Source of the DNA: Parasponia andersonii
Taxonomy: Eukaryota; Streptophyta; Magnoliopsida; Rosales; Cannabaceae
DNA: 64,000 bases
NCBI GenBank assembly: GCA_002914805.1
Contig: JXTB01000178.1
Coordinates: 323,656-387,655 of the forward strand
Reading direction: 5' to 3'
This document shows, in pieces, positions 10,974 through 23,915 of this stretch. Numbering within the stretch: the first letter of the stretch is position 1; every line of letters begins with the position of its first letter. The translations under genes and the position numbers were made by a program. The notes under the pieces were generated by a model. It made no database searches. It was not told where the DNA came from and saw only the letters and a program-made list of their open reading frames with translations.

Positions 10974-13900
10974 TTATATTAGTTTTTTGACCCACTCTTC
11001 AAGAAGTCCATTGATATCATCGTTTGTGTAGAAATTTTGTCCATTAAACTATAAATTCAAACACCTTATTTGTTATCAATCAAACTTTAAAGTAGAAGAG
11101 AACTAATAAAATATATAGTTACATACTATTTTGGTAAATAATTTAACATTGGATTGTTCAAAGATTTTTCTCATAAATTTATATATGTAGAATCTGCACT
11201 CAATACTTGTCAGTTGTCTTGGGTACTATACATAAGAATAAAGTAAATTTAAGTAATTTTAATTAATCTTCCACCTAACAAGTGTTATTTAATCAAGTTT
11301 ATTACTTTTACTAACTTGTAAACCAGACCATTTGGTCCTCCTTTCTTTCCTTTTTCTATATTATATATGTTGAATATATTTTGAATTGGAAATGTATAAA
11401 CATAAGAAATAAAAGATTAGCAATACTAACCATAACTAAAAATACCATAAAACTGAACTATAATAAAATAACTACAAGAAAACTTACTCGATCATTGTTA
11501 AACCAATTTTCTCAAAGAGAGCTAAGCCGAAAGGTTCTAGAAACCATATATAATCTTTGAGAGAATAAATGATAAGCAACATCCAATGTTCTCTACTCAT
11601 AAAATTGATGAAAAAGGTTATTAATAATGTAATTATTAACTTTATATCCAAAGTAGTTTATATGATAATTTGTTAAGTTTAAAATCTTATCCATGATTCC
11701 AAGGTGTAATTAGAAATTGATGTCCATTCTCCATGGATAACATCAAGGTTGCTAAACATATAGCATAATCTTATGTGGACCACCTTCTGTAGCAACTGCA
11801 CTAGGAACCATGAACATATACTTTTCTTGATAGCCATATTGTGTCACTAAACGGTGTAAACTCCTACAAATACAAAATTCAATGTGAATCAAGTGTTTTA
11901 TTATATAATTGCCAACTATAGATACATACATATATATATATATAAAGTGCTATATATATGAAAAGAAAAATAAACTTTTAACCTCATGTATAATGTAATA
12001 GGCATAGCCCCAATCTTTTGTATCATGTAAAACTCAATTATATCTTCTTTGAATACAGGTAAACGAAAAGCTTCTCCAAACACCTCTTCATTAAAGAAAA
12101 TATGAACAATAACACCTTCATACATTCCTTAAATAGTATTCAATAGTAATCTTATAGAAGTTGGTGCACCATCAATTCTAAACTGTGTTTGTGTAATATA
12201 TTCTGCTTTCTTTCTTTGTAGATGCACTTTTTCTTGTGTTTGAGGTGGTTGTGATTGTAAAGACTTATTCTTTCTTGTTTGTTATATATTTATATCATTA
12301 AATTCCTAAAATCCAAATAAATAATAAAATGATAACAAACAAGTTAATAATTCATATTAGAATTCAATAAAGCATGAATTTATTTAGAAAATGGGTTTAC
12401 ATACCAAATTATCTTCAAAGATGACAAGCATCTTAGGCCATGATCCAAGTGCACCATCTATCAACCATGCATCATCATCTGGATTTGGAATAGGATTTAG
12501 GGCTTTAGCATCAAGAACAACCTCTACTGATACATAAAAATTATGCTCCCCTAATTCTCTTCCGTGAATAATAGTTGATGAGGTTGACTCTTATAGATGT
12601 TCCAAAGTAACTATATTATCATGAGACCCCACTACAAGCTTGCATAGTCAGTTCTACAATATAGAAAATCAAACACAATTTATAAATACAGGTAATTAAT
12701 AAATAAAAAAGAAAGAAACTCATGTAAACATACTTTTTTGAGTAGTGAAGATGTTCCTACAGGCATCATTGGATCTACATGTATTTCTTGTTATTGCACT
12801 TCTTCTCTTTAAACTTCTGGCTATGAAGGAGTTGTATTAGAACTACCAATGTTACTTTGTTGTCCTGCTCGAATCTCATTAATTTCTGCTTTAAACCATT
12901 CTTTATGTTCTTTAAGTATTTGTTGCATCTTACTTGTTTGTTCATCTTGCCATTATTTCAAATCAAATGATTGCTGCTTCTTTGTTAGAGTAGATTGATG
13001 AAAATACTATCTGTGGTCAATGTGAATTCCCATTCTCCGTACACGTCCAGAATATTCAAGAGTACCTAAAGTCATTGTTAAGATATTATTAGAACCGTCT
13101 ATCTCGACATTTTTCTCATGGAAATGTTGAGTATAATCTTCTTACAAAACATATGCAGAATTTGAACATTAGACTATGCTATACTTTTAACAAAATTACA
13201 AAATAATATAATCAGTAAAATGTAATAAGCAACTTATAATTCTATCTACTATCACTTTGATTTCATTAGTATAACCTCTTTTTCTAGGAACATGTCCTCT
13301 ACTCCATAGCTTGAATCTATCAATGCACATCTGCCCTCCTCTTTTTCAATCTTAGATTCTCATCCAGCATAATTAAAGTGAGATATACGATGTGGATATT
13401 TGTTTTGCATTACTCTTTCCTATTGTACTTTCCTAGCTTCCTCTCATTCTGCACAATCTTTTCTTGACGAACTCATCACAAACTTTAGGTTCAATCCATG
13501 GTGCATATGATGCTAGAAGGTACTCTAATAACTCTGGATAAGTATGTCTATACTCATAAATCAATTCAGTTATAATCCTAGACATACAATCTCTCCACAT
13601 TTTACCATAACTTTTAAAGTTTCTTTTTTTACTTTGTAGTCCAATACAAATGTTTCCTACAATATAAAAGAAGTAATGTTAATACCAAATATATATTCTA
13701 ATAAATATGAAATAGAAAGATTGAAGTTCATACCGAAATTATATGCCAAATCTCATCTTTTAGGTCCTTTGGTACAAGCGTCCAGTTATCTGTATTGATT
13801 GGAATCTTATGACGAATCATAAAACCACAAAAGCTTACTAAATATTTACCTTCATCCTCAGTTGGTTGTCCCAATTCATTGTATGCAATAACTTCTTTTT

Positions 13901-14013
13901 TTAATCAACTCCTTCATTTGAGTTATTCCTCTTGGTTTCTTTTTGTGTGCTCTTTCAGCTTGACTTTGTGATGATGTAAATTGATAAACATCATTTTCAC
14001 CTTCAATTTCCAT
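10974..14013 (-). pseudogene. CACTA second ORF: plant Ptta/En-Spm protein with Ulp1-like C-terminus
   Basis: Starts at the ATG at 14013 (MEIEGENDVYQFTSSQ). A Transposase_24-like part follows at about 13960-13430 (RHKIPINTDNWTLVPKDLKD, then a block with WIEPKVCDEFVKK). Further on are DDAWLIDGALGSWPKML (about 12400-12490) and VFGEAFRLPVFKEDIIEF (about 12040-12090). Near 11490-11600 the block REHWMLLIIYSLKDYIWF resembles the His-containing segment of Ulp1/C48 SUMO proteases, and TNDDINGLLEEWVKKLI with a stop at 10974-10976 resembles the end of such ORFs. Introns are likely and frameshifts are present. The protease assignment is by motif only. Confidence 0.6.
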
Positions 14014-14121
14014 TTCAATAATTACTTGTTAAATAATAAAATCACAAATATAGATAAAAAATTAAGATAGAAAATAATAAGCATGTAAACATATGAGATA
14101 ATATATTAAAAAAATGAAACA

Positions 14122-17100
14122 TCAATCCATAAAGATATAAAAACAAAACAGATAGATATAACTTATTTGATTTGCACATCTTTGGTTTCTTTCTTTGAGT
14201 ATCAATCCAAATACCTTCACATCATCTTGTAAACATGTAATATCACCTTCATTTACATCTTCTATCAAATCCTCCACCGAAATTCTTTTTGAGAATGTTT
14301 CATGAGCAATAAGTATTTTGCTCTCATCTTCAACTCCTAAATTTTGATATTCTTTTGGTTTTATTGCAAGAATAATTGAGTATCGAGCATCAAGTGGATT
14401 ATTGACATAAAATACTTGTTTTGCTTGTATTGCCATTATAAATGGATCATTCTTGTATCATATCGATTTAGATCAACTAAAGTGAAGCCTAACTCATCTT
14501 CTCTAACCTCATGGTTACTCTCCACCCATTGATACATAAACACTGGCAACTGAAATGTAACAAAATCAAGTTCTTAAATTTCCTCGATAGTGCAATAGTA
14601 CACCATATCACTCTCTATTGGGTTTTTATCCTTGAAACTTGAAAATTGTATAATTTTTGTAACAATACTTACCCCACTATTTTGGGTTGTTCTTATGTTA
14701 TTGCGGTCTCTTGTGCTAAAATAAACACTATTAACTTGATAAGCATGATATCTAAGTACATCCAACGATGGTCTACGCGATATCCATTTCAATATATCAG
14801 ATACATTGTGTGTTGCTTTATTCATTTCAAATAAAATATTTTCAAACAGAAAAAGTAACAATTAGAAAACCCAACATATTAGTATCATGCTCTAAAATAG
14901 GGAAAAAGTGAAATAAAGTTATTAATTGAAACTACTAATTGGAATTACCTGTTCGCGAAACTAACTAATAAAATTTTAGTGATGTTCATCATGGATTCAT
15001 TTCTCCCTTTTTGATTTCATTAAGAATTATGTTTTGATCCAATTTATATGCTCCCTTTATCAAATCATCCCTAACATAAACTATTATTATTAAAGAATTC
15101 AACATTCAATCAATGAAAATCTAATTCACAATAAAACTTACTCGATAAAAGGTTAGACTTCAGTTATATTTTGTAACACAATATGATATGCTTGGTCATG
15201 TTATTCTTGTTTAACTATACACACGACACTACTACTTATACTTTTATTAATATTTGAAACTAAGGGTACTCCAATAGCTTCCACATTTGCCAAATAATCA
15301 GAACAAAACTCAACAGCTTCTTCTACAATATAACACTCTACAATGCATCCTTTTGGCCGGCTTTGATTTCTAATATATCCTTTTAGAATTTTCATGTATC
15401 TCTCAAATGAATACATCTATCTCAAATAAATAGGACCACATAACTTCACTTCTCTAACCAAATGTACAGTAAAATAATTCATTATATCAAAAAACCTAGG
15501 AGGAAAAAACTGTTCAAACATACACAATGTTACAACAACTTCACATTGTAGTTTGTCTAACTTGGATATATCGACCACCTTAAAACAAATTCCATTAAAA
15601 AGTAAATATAATACGGTGATTGCATATGGAACCTTTAGATTTTTAGATTGCATATCAAAACAATAAGAATAATATGGTGATTGCATATCGATTTCTAACG
15701 GACCGGATTGCTATAGGTAGCAGATGTTGCATTAGTGTATGACAATTATGAGATTTAAGTCTAATTAGTTTCAAATTATTCATATCCACTAATATTCTAA
15801 TATTAGAAGAATAGCCTTTAGGAACCTTCACATTAAATAAAGATTGATACAATTGATATTTTTCTTTCTTTTTCAATGTGAAGTAAGCATGGGGTAAATA
15901 TGTTCGCTTCTCCCCTACCCTAGGAGCAAACTCTTTTCAAACACCCATGTCAATAAGATCTATACGAGCACCAATGCTATCATTATTCTTCTCTGGAATA
16001 TTTAATAAAGTTCTAACTATATTATCATATTATGTTCTTTTCAATATGCATGGCATCTAAGTTATGTCTCAGAAGTAAATGTTGCTAATACTCCAACTCA
16101 AAAAATATAGATTTCTTCTTCCAACAACTCTTCGGTGTTTTCTAACCTTCACATTATTATCTTTTTCTTTTCTTATTGATATCACTTATTTTAACATTTT
16201 TAAGCCTAAATTCAAGCTTAGAGTCTATTTCTAGTATCTTTGTCCCAGTTAAAGGTTGTGGTGCTGATTTAAATTCTTGAGAACCATTAAATATTTTTTT
16301 CCAATTTCTGTATAGATGTTTGTGAGGTAAGAACCTTCTATGACCCATATAACTCAATTTTTAGTATGTGTTAAGAACTGACAACTTGTTTTCTCATTAC
16401 AAATAAGATATACTTTATATCTTTTAGTGGAAAACCCAAACAAATTTCCATATGTAGGGAAGTCATTGATTGTCCATAGTAACACAATGTTTAGAGTAAA
16501 AACTTCATCCTTATATGCATTGTAGGCTTTCATATCATCATTCCACAAACTATTCAAATCATCAATCAACGAGACTAAATATACATCAATATCATTTCCA
16601 AGTTATCTAGGTGTCTTGATATTAACATTGTAAGAAGTGTAAACTTTCTTTTCATACACAACCATGGAGGAAGATTGTAGATTACAAGCATTACAGGCCA
16701 ACAATTGTATTTGCTACTTAGAGTTGTATGAGGATTAGTACCATCTGCAGATAAACCAAAACAAAGATTTCTTGGATCACTTCCAAAAGATGGCCATTTA
16801 TAATCTATTGTTTTCCAAGTTGGTGAATTAGTTGAATGTCTAAGTTTACCATCTTCTATCCTCTCATTCGCATGCCATGTTAGATCTTTAGTATACTCAC
16901 GATTTCAGAATAGATAGATAAAATAAGGAATTAGAAGAATATACCACAAAACCTTAGCAGGGGTTCCAACCTTGACCTCTTCAGAATTCTTATTCTGTTT
17001 CCACCTAAGCCCACCACATACTGAGCAAGAAATTGCATCTTTAAATTTCTTTCAATATAAAATACAATCATTTGGGCAAGCATGAATTTTCTTATATTGG

Positions 17101-17684
17101 ATACCCAATGTGTATAAAGTCTTTTTGGCCTCTTAAAAGGAAGGTGGAATCTCATTATCATTAGGTTACATCTCTCCTAGTAAAGATAACAAGTGTGAAA
17201 AACTCTTATCACTCCATCGATATCTTGCTTTCAAATTATACAATTTCAATAGTGCAAGCAACTTTGTAAATTTCATGCAACCTGGATATATTAGTTTCTC
17301 AACATCATTAATAATAATTGAAACTTAATACGATCTATACCTATTTCATACTATGCATCATCAATCATTTCAAAAAGATCATCATTAAAATCTAATCCAT
17401 AATCATCTCTTATATTCTTTTTCGAAGAATATCCAGTAATCGGAACTTTTTCACCATGCCAAATACATTGCTTATAACTTTGAACTATTCTATTAAAATA
17501 TAAGTGTTTTTTTTATCTTTTTAGCACCCATCTTTTACAAATTTCCACGTTTAATACATGGGCATGGAATTGAATTGGAATCTTTGACATTTTTAATAGC
17601 AAACTCCAAAATGCTATCAACTCCCTTTCTATACTCAGTCGATAATCTATCTACCAGCATCCATTCCTTATCTATTCTATGCAT
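14122..17684 (-). pseudogene. CACTA transposase (TNP2/TNPD-like), decayed
   Basis: Read on the minus strand from the ATG at 17684. First comes a transposase-associated domain (MHRIDKEWM ... EYRKGVDSILEFA ... IPCPC). Then TNP2 transposase blocks at 17161-16157, including LLWTINDFPTYGNLFGFSTK and MGHRRFLPHKH, and further at 15876-15201 (LKSHNCHTLMQHLLPIAIR, YFTVHLVREVKLCGPIYLR, EAVEFCSDYL). DUF4216-type sequence follows at 14861-14122 (RDRNNIRTTQNSGVSI, QAKQVFYVNNPLDARYSI). These pieces lie in different frames with stops between them. Some gaps may be introns, but the core is clearly broken. The cut-and-paste enzyme would act in the nucleus. Confidence 0.85.
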
Positions 17685-17699
17685 AGTTGAAAAAAAAAA

Positions 17700-18920
17700 C
17701 AAAAAAATCTCTTAAACAACTAATATAAAAAACTAACTAAATTGAGTACCATAAAAAATTGCACATAATCTCTCCAATTTCTAGCATTAACCAATTGAGT
17801 AACTAAAACACCAATTATACATTAACACTTATTTTAAATTCTTATATTTCTAAGTACTACCAAATTGAGAACTTAATTTATATCTTAAATAATCTCCTTT
17901 ATTACAAAAAAGTTGCCAATCGACCAAATATAATATATGACAAAATAATGTCAACACAAATAATAAACTCAAGCAATCTCACACAATTATATCATCATTA
18001 ACGTATAATTTTCTATATAATATCATATCTCATCTACTTTAAACTTTCCAAAATAATAAGAAAAAACTAATTTAGAGAGTGACATAAGTTAATAAAAGAT
18101 AAAATTTGAGAAAATATACCTCAATTTGCTCGATTTACTAATTTATAAGTAATCTAAGTAATCCAACTTTTACTAAAACCTATACACATAAATGTTAAAT
18201 AAAATTCAATATCTATAATCCACAACACTTTAAAATTGGAAATTCATATATTTGAAATAATTACATATGCAAACTAAGAAGTTTAACAAATATAAATTGA
18301 AATAGAATTATACAATAACAATGTATATCCAACAAATAAAAAAATTTTAAATCCAAGATCTCAAGTTAACTTACTTTCACACTATCTAAAATATAAAATT
18401 GGCAAATTGATATAACACACCTTTAATTTGAAATTTTTTACACCTAAATAAAATCACAATTCACCTAAAATACATTTAAAAAAAGTGGGTATATCAACAC
18501 CTACAATCAATAATAGAAGAAATTATAAAATCATAAATTCGGATTAATTCGTACAAAAATAGTCAAACACAACCAAAATTATGATTTATAGTAAATAAAT
18601 AGTCTAGCTAAAACTTAAAAGAGTAAAAAATATCAATGCATGCTAAAGAAATTCACATTTCATGAATTAGGGTTCTAAATTCAAACACTCTCAAATATAA
18701 CATAAAACATAAAATTTATACAAAATAATTGGTCAATATCATAGTTAAGACAATGTATATTCTAATTTTAATAACAAAAATGAGTTTAAAAGCTTAGATT
18801 TACCTTGTTTGTCAGAAAAAAATGGTGAAAATGGGAGAAAGGGGAAGGCTTGTCGTGGTTGGAGGAGAGAAGTCCACGATTTTGAGGGTTTGGGCTCTTT
18901 ATATTAGGCCTTTAACTGAG
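17700..18920. other. CACTA 5' non-coding region, AT-rich
   Basis: A very AT-rich stretch upstream of the transposase start (minus strand), without any ORF of note. In other CACTA elements this region holds the promoter and first untranslated exon; nothing specific can be pinned down here. Confidence 0.5.
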
Positions 18921-19163
18921 CACCTAATAGATGCCAAGAAAACTCTATCACGACGCCTTTTTGGCACTATGCTATTATAGATATAATGGCGTCTGTAGAA
19001 CACTATTATCTTTCACCTACTACAGTGCCTAAGCACTGTGATTATGTTCTATTTGTCACGACACCTATTAGGTACCGTGGTAAGCCCTCTCTTATCACGG
19101 TACGTCTATACCATGGCGTGTCTGTACACGCGTCGTGACAGGCTAAATTTTTAATAGTGATCA

Positions 19164-19182
19164 TTTAGTATCATGGCCTCGT
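19164..19182 (+). other. Candidate primer-binding site of the outer element
   Basis: Directly after the LTR terminus the sequence reads TTTAGTATCATGGCCTC. The initiator-tRNA-Met site is TGGTATCAGAGC; the GTATCA core is kept and the flanks are changed. The position is exactly where a primer site belongs, but the match alone is weak. Confidence 0.4.
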
Positions 19183-19802
19183 TCAATCATTTTTGCCTGA
19201 GTTGTTATCTCCATTGAAATCTCTCCAAATGTTTTTCCTTTCCTTGCTATACTTTAGTATTTTTGTTATTTTGGTCCTGAAAAAAAAATATGACTAGTTC
19301 TTTCCCAATAAAACCACCACTAATACCAAGCTTCTACCATTACCATCTGCCACCATCCACTGCACCGAAGTTCTTCATTGGGAAAAGCGTACTTACAAGG
19401 AGAATCACTGAAGCCCATTTGATTTGCATTGTCGGCATCCGTTCTCGCCCTGAAACAGTGAGGCTTATGACCAGTTCCGCTCCAAACCGCACCTCTAATC
19501 GTTGTATGTCACTTCGAACTGGCCATCCTTCTGATTCACATGGCTAACTTCATCACAACAAAGATCCAGTTTTGGCTCCACTGTTCCACCGTTCCAGCCA
19601 TCGAAACTTAAACAATCCACTGCAACTCCTTGTTCACGATGAACCTTGCTGGAAACTGCTTAAGCTCCACACCCGAAGTTTTCGATTAGATTCACTACAT
19701 ATCACGCCTCCATTTGATGTTAGTTGCTGTGACCCCAGTGTCGCAAATTGTTGCAGTTACAAGTCCGTGTCGCTGCACCTATTTCGTAGCCACAATCTCT
19801 TC
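19183..19802 (+). other. Outer-element interior, left part (unassigned)
   Basis: Less AT-rich than its surroundings. It has overlapping short plus-strand ORFs (19290-19547 and 19572-19865), serine-, histidine- and proline-rich, with no domain that I recognise. It could be eroded gag sequence or a captured host fragment. The right end runs into the hAT terminus at 19811. Confidence 0.4.
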
Positions 19803-19980
19803 ATTGACATCAATGTCATCTCAGGCCCTAGACAAAACTTGTCGTGGGGCTTTTTCTTTTTTTGAAGGGAGCCTTAAAATTTTAATTTTAATTTTAATTT
19901 TAATTTTAATTTTTCTACTTCAAACCTATTTTTCTAGCTTTTTAAGATGCAAAATTATTAATTAATTATTTGTATTCAAT

Positions 19981-21063
19981 ATTGGCTAATATATCTTTTT
20001 CTATAGATAATATGGCTAACTTATTCAATTTTTCTTGTGATATTATAGATCTAACATAAGATTTTAGTATTTTTAATTTAGAAAAGCTTCTTTCTAAAGA
20101 GGTAACTGTTATTGAAATGATTAATAATATTCTATAAGTAATAAAAACATTTAGAAAAGAATCTACTTTTCTTATATAATCTAGTGTTTAAATTGGGATA
20201 ATTTTTTTCATTTGAAAATTTTCTTTTAATACTCCTAATTCAGAAATTAAATCTAAACCGTCAATATCAGAATCATCACTATATTTTAGCATATGCTCAA
20301 GATTGAGACAATAAATTTTTAGATCATCACCATCTAAGGACTTTAATTTTTTAAAATCGAATAAAAATTCAAAAATATATTTTTTTACTTCAAACAATTC
20401 AAATCTACTTTTAAGAGAAAAAACTGTTTGATCTATTATGTAAACAAAATAATTAATTCTAAAAGACTTCTTAACAGATTGTATTATTCTTTCATCAGTA
20501 AGATTCTCATCAAATTATCTTTTTCTATGAAATTACTCATTTCTCATTACATTTTGGTTCTATTTCTATTTTATTTGCAATTTCTTTAGTTGAAATCATA
20601 GTTGATATAAATTCATTTTCTCTATATTTTTCAAAAAATGAAAGAAAACCTTTCAATTAGTCTATAGCAACATCAATATGAATATCCCCATTTTGAAAAG
20701 TCTTACTAACTGAGTTGATAACAAATAATATATCATACTAAATAGTCATACCCAACAAAAATTTAAAATTTTCTAACTCATATAATGCTAGACATTTAGC
20801 TTCGCTTTTGATTTTAGGATCTTCGCTAGTTTCAGCTAGTTCAAGTAAAGCATCTATTACTTTTGGAGCATGAAGCTTAACTTCTTTATCACATTCAATA
20901 CAACTTTCCTAACGTGTTTGTGACAATAATATTAGATATTATGTCCAAGATAATGATTATAAATTTCACCATTTTGTATACATCAAATATATTCTTGCAT
21001 TATTCGATCAACTTCAGCAATCATTTTAATTAGACTTCAAACATTTCTATTGCTATGTTGATA
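19981..21063 (-). pseudogene. hAT transposase, C-terminal half with dimerisation domain
   Basis: On the minus strand the frame shows YRILLIISITVTSLERSFSK and then KLKILKSYVRSIISQEKL. This matches the hATC dimerisation block of the DUF4371/TTF-type plant hAT proteins. An ORF upstream (20397-20188) has DSDIDGLDLISELGVLKENF, the segment normally preceding it. Several stops occur. The upstream half is separated by the Athila insertion at 21069. Confidence 0.8.
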
Positions 21064-21068
21064 TATCT

Positions 21069-22634
21069 TGTTGAGCTAAATACACAATCGCAAGTATACG
21101 AGTTGCAACAAGTAATATAAATGGTAAGAAAGTGTAGATCCCACAAGTAGTACATAATTCACAATTGCTAACTACTAACTGAAATTAATTGTCAATTTAT
21201 CGAAAAGACAATAAATGGTTGTTTTGAGCAATAATCAAAATATAAATTTAAAGTAAAATACAATAATAAAAATCGAAACTAAGCAACTAAAGATAGTTTT
21301 AACAACAATGATGAAAAGCCTAGGGATGCAATCTATCCTCTAACTCCTCTAATTACTAGTTTTCCTCACTATTCAATCATCCATTTGGAGTCAACAACCG
21401 AGAATTCAATTGTACTTACAAACTCCTTTCTAAAAAATAAGTAAAAATATCTAACAAGATAATATGTTACTCCTAACATAAATTGATTAGAATCATTAAG
21501 TTTAGTAATTCTCACAATAAGGTTGCAGAAGTCATAGAGGTATATTCCTATCCGATACAAACTCATCCCATAATAGGCAATCATATGTTGTTCAACCTAT
21601 GTCCAAACCTAAACTCCCCTCTAGGTAATCTTATGTTGTTCAACCTATGTTCAAACCTAAACTCCCGTTCCTCAGTTCATAGAGGTTTCAATCAACAATT
21701 ATATTTAGTGGCCAAGTAAATAGATGCATTAAGCATAAGGCAGAACAATTTACTCATTAATGAATATCAAGAACAAATGAGGAAAATAAAGCAATTGGAT
21801 TATATTAGAGATTTGATTGCCTCCCTAGAAATGGAGTTTAGTTATAGTCATACAAAGAGAAACACAACTGAAATGATAAGATTGATACACATTCATGGCA
21901 GAAGATGGAGAGTAAAATAAAAGCAAGAGAAAAGAAAAACTTTTTAAAAGCTTTCGTGATCTGGTTGTTTCCTCTTGAATGCTCCTTCTTGTTATAGTTT
22001 TCTCCTTAGAATGGCTCTCAAAACTATTTGGCTGTTAGGTTTTTTTGTCTCCCTTTTTCAGATGAGCACAAAAGAACTTAAATTCTAGAGGCAATAGGTC
22101 AAGATCCGGGAATTCAATCAGCTATTCTACACTTTTTAGTGCTACGGCTCCAAATTTGGAACAGCAGCATTGAGACGGTTAAGCAACTGGCGCTATGGCA
22201 CCAGCTGTGGTGCTAGGGTACCACTGATGATTGAGAGGTGGTGCCACGGTGCCACAAAACGGCACTACAGCACCACAAAATTGGTGCCGCGGTGCCACAA
22301 AATGGCACTATGGTGCCATAGGCATGGCACTGAGGTGCCACACCATCTAACACATAGTGCCGCGGTGCCATAGAAGTGGCACTGCAGTGCCTAATTTTCC
22401 CACAATATGGCACTACTACACACTGTTAAGATGTCATTCGCCCGTCTTCGCTCGCGATTCATCGAAATTGCCATGATTTAGCCTCAATTTCATTCAAAAA
22501 GTCAGAATTCTCTACTCAATGGCTTTTCACTTGAAATATGTATAAAAAACAACAAAACGAGTAAAAAGAACTCAAAGACGAGCAATTCTTAAGTTCGAAA
22601 GGATAGTAAACATAAGTGTAAAATACACTTATCA
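21069..22634 (-). repeat. Athila 3' LTR
   Basis: Starts (plus) TGTTGAGCTA and ends ACACTTATCA. It aligns with 37869-39470 through landmarks such as CACAATTGCTAACTACTAAC and CAAATGAGGAAAATAAAG. Positions 22150-22400 hold a dense cluster of GGTGCC/GGCACC palindromic motifs. Confidence 0.9.
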
Positions 22635-22649
22635 AATTCCCCCAAACTT
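22635..22649 (-). other. Athila polypurine tract
   Basis: Reads AAGTTTGGGGGAATT on the minus strand, directly inside the 3' LTR. TTTGGGGGA is the usual Athila tract. A similar CCCCCAAACTT occurs at 23887-23897, a possible second tract. Confidence 0.8.
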
Positions 22650-23900
22650 AAGCAAAAGCTCATCCTCGAGCTAAAACAAAAGAGAACAAGCAAGAATTAA
22701 CTGAAACAATACAAAAGAAAAATTAAGACACGCAAAAAAAGCTTTTGAATGAGGTCAATCTTGTCTTAACACTCTCTAAAATATATATAACTCAAATGAA
22801 ACTTAAAGCATCAGAACAGTTTAGAATTTCAATTTCTCTAATAGCTTGGCTTTGGTATCAACTCTTAGTATGTGTATGTGTGTAATAGTTACTTATATTT
22901 AACTATTCATACTCGGATCGCTTTATGTAGACTTTAGATATGTACTTGTTGTCAATCATCTCATAAGTCTGATTTTCATGTCAATCTCCGCTAATGTAGA
23001 ATAATACTAAATTGAAGATTAATAGGTCTTTAATCGGCTTGTAATGTAAGGCTTGGATACGAATGGATGGAATGATATTATTTAGGCTTATTTATACCAT
23101 GGATGCCTTGTTTTGCTCAATGAATACAATTTTCTCAAGCATACCATAATAATTTTCCTCAAACTTAGTTTTTTTGACCTTTTTTCATTTTCTTTTTATT
23201 TTTATTTTTTATTTTTTTTTTACAATCAGCTACCAATTTAAGGTAGTTGAACTTCTTCCTTTAAAAAGACTTTCCTTTTTTGTTATTTATAAACTGCTCA
23301 CCACAAGTTCATAATTTATTTCCATACATCTATGGTATGAAGTGAGATAATTTGGGAAAATATTTATCAGTAAGAAGAGTTTATAGGGCTAAAAAAATGA
23401 AAAAAGCTGAGAAATTGGCTCAGAAGGGGTGACTAAGGATATTACATTTAAGGATAGGCTACAAAGGCTCAACCAGTCCAAAATAGCCTACATCATTTTT
23501 TCGATTTTCATGCTACCTAAGATTTCCCCTCGATTGACAATTAAACAGGTCTAAGATGACATAAGACTAACTATTTTACTAAGTCACATGCATAAAGCTA
23601 CTCTAAGTAAATCAAGATAAAATACTAACAACTACGTGCAAAAAGTATTCAAGAGCTGTTCACAAAGCAAAACTATAATAGATTTGAGCACACAAAAAAT
23701 TATGATACTAAATATTTCCAAAGAGTTATTACATACATACTTTGAATCATATCATTGGCATTCAACCTTGCTTAGAAGCTCAAAATACACAACAATAAAA
23801 GAAAAGAAAAAGAAAAGAAGTTCAAAAGTTCAACGCAAATGATGCAAATAATAAAATAAACAAAAAAAAGTGAGACGTTAACAAACTCCCCCAAACTTAG
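22650..23900. other. Athila 3' non-coding region
   Basis: There is no convincing ORF. The stretch is AT-rich with a T-run at 23160-23230. It lies between the extra ORF and the 3' LTR, where Athila elements usually carry non-coding sequence. Confidence 0.6.
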
Positions 23901-23915
23901 TCTGTGAATTGTCCC

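Larger units (their letters stand above)
10283..19159 (-). mobile_element. CACTA (En/Spm) DNA transposon, full length, degenerate
   Basis: Starts CACTACAACAAAAAAGAC and ends TTTTTAATAGTG (reverse complement CACTATTAAAAA). It is flanked by the 3-base duplication ATC (10280-10282 and 19160-19162), as expected for CACTA elements. Subterminal regions (10300-10690 and 18920-19140) carry many short motifs around CCAAGGCAC, CACGGCGCC and ACAGTGCC, which serve as TNPA-type binding sites in this superfamily. Two minus-strand coding regions encode a TNP2/TNPD transposase and a second protein with an Ulp1-like end. Both are interrupted by stops. Length is 8,877 bases. Confidence 0.9.

Noticed and set aside
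12250-12700. tRNA or structured RNA genes in the AT-rich stretches
   Set aside because: No cloverleaf with conserved B-box-like GGTTCGA and acceptor stem was found by eye here or elsewhere in the window; a tRNAscan-SE run would settle it.
19877-19912. ATTTTA microsatellite as a functional AT-rich element
   Set aside because: Simple repeat of about six units near the hAT end; nothing beyond microsatellite slippage is supported.
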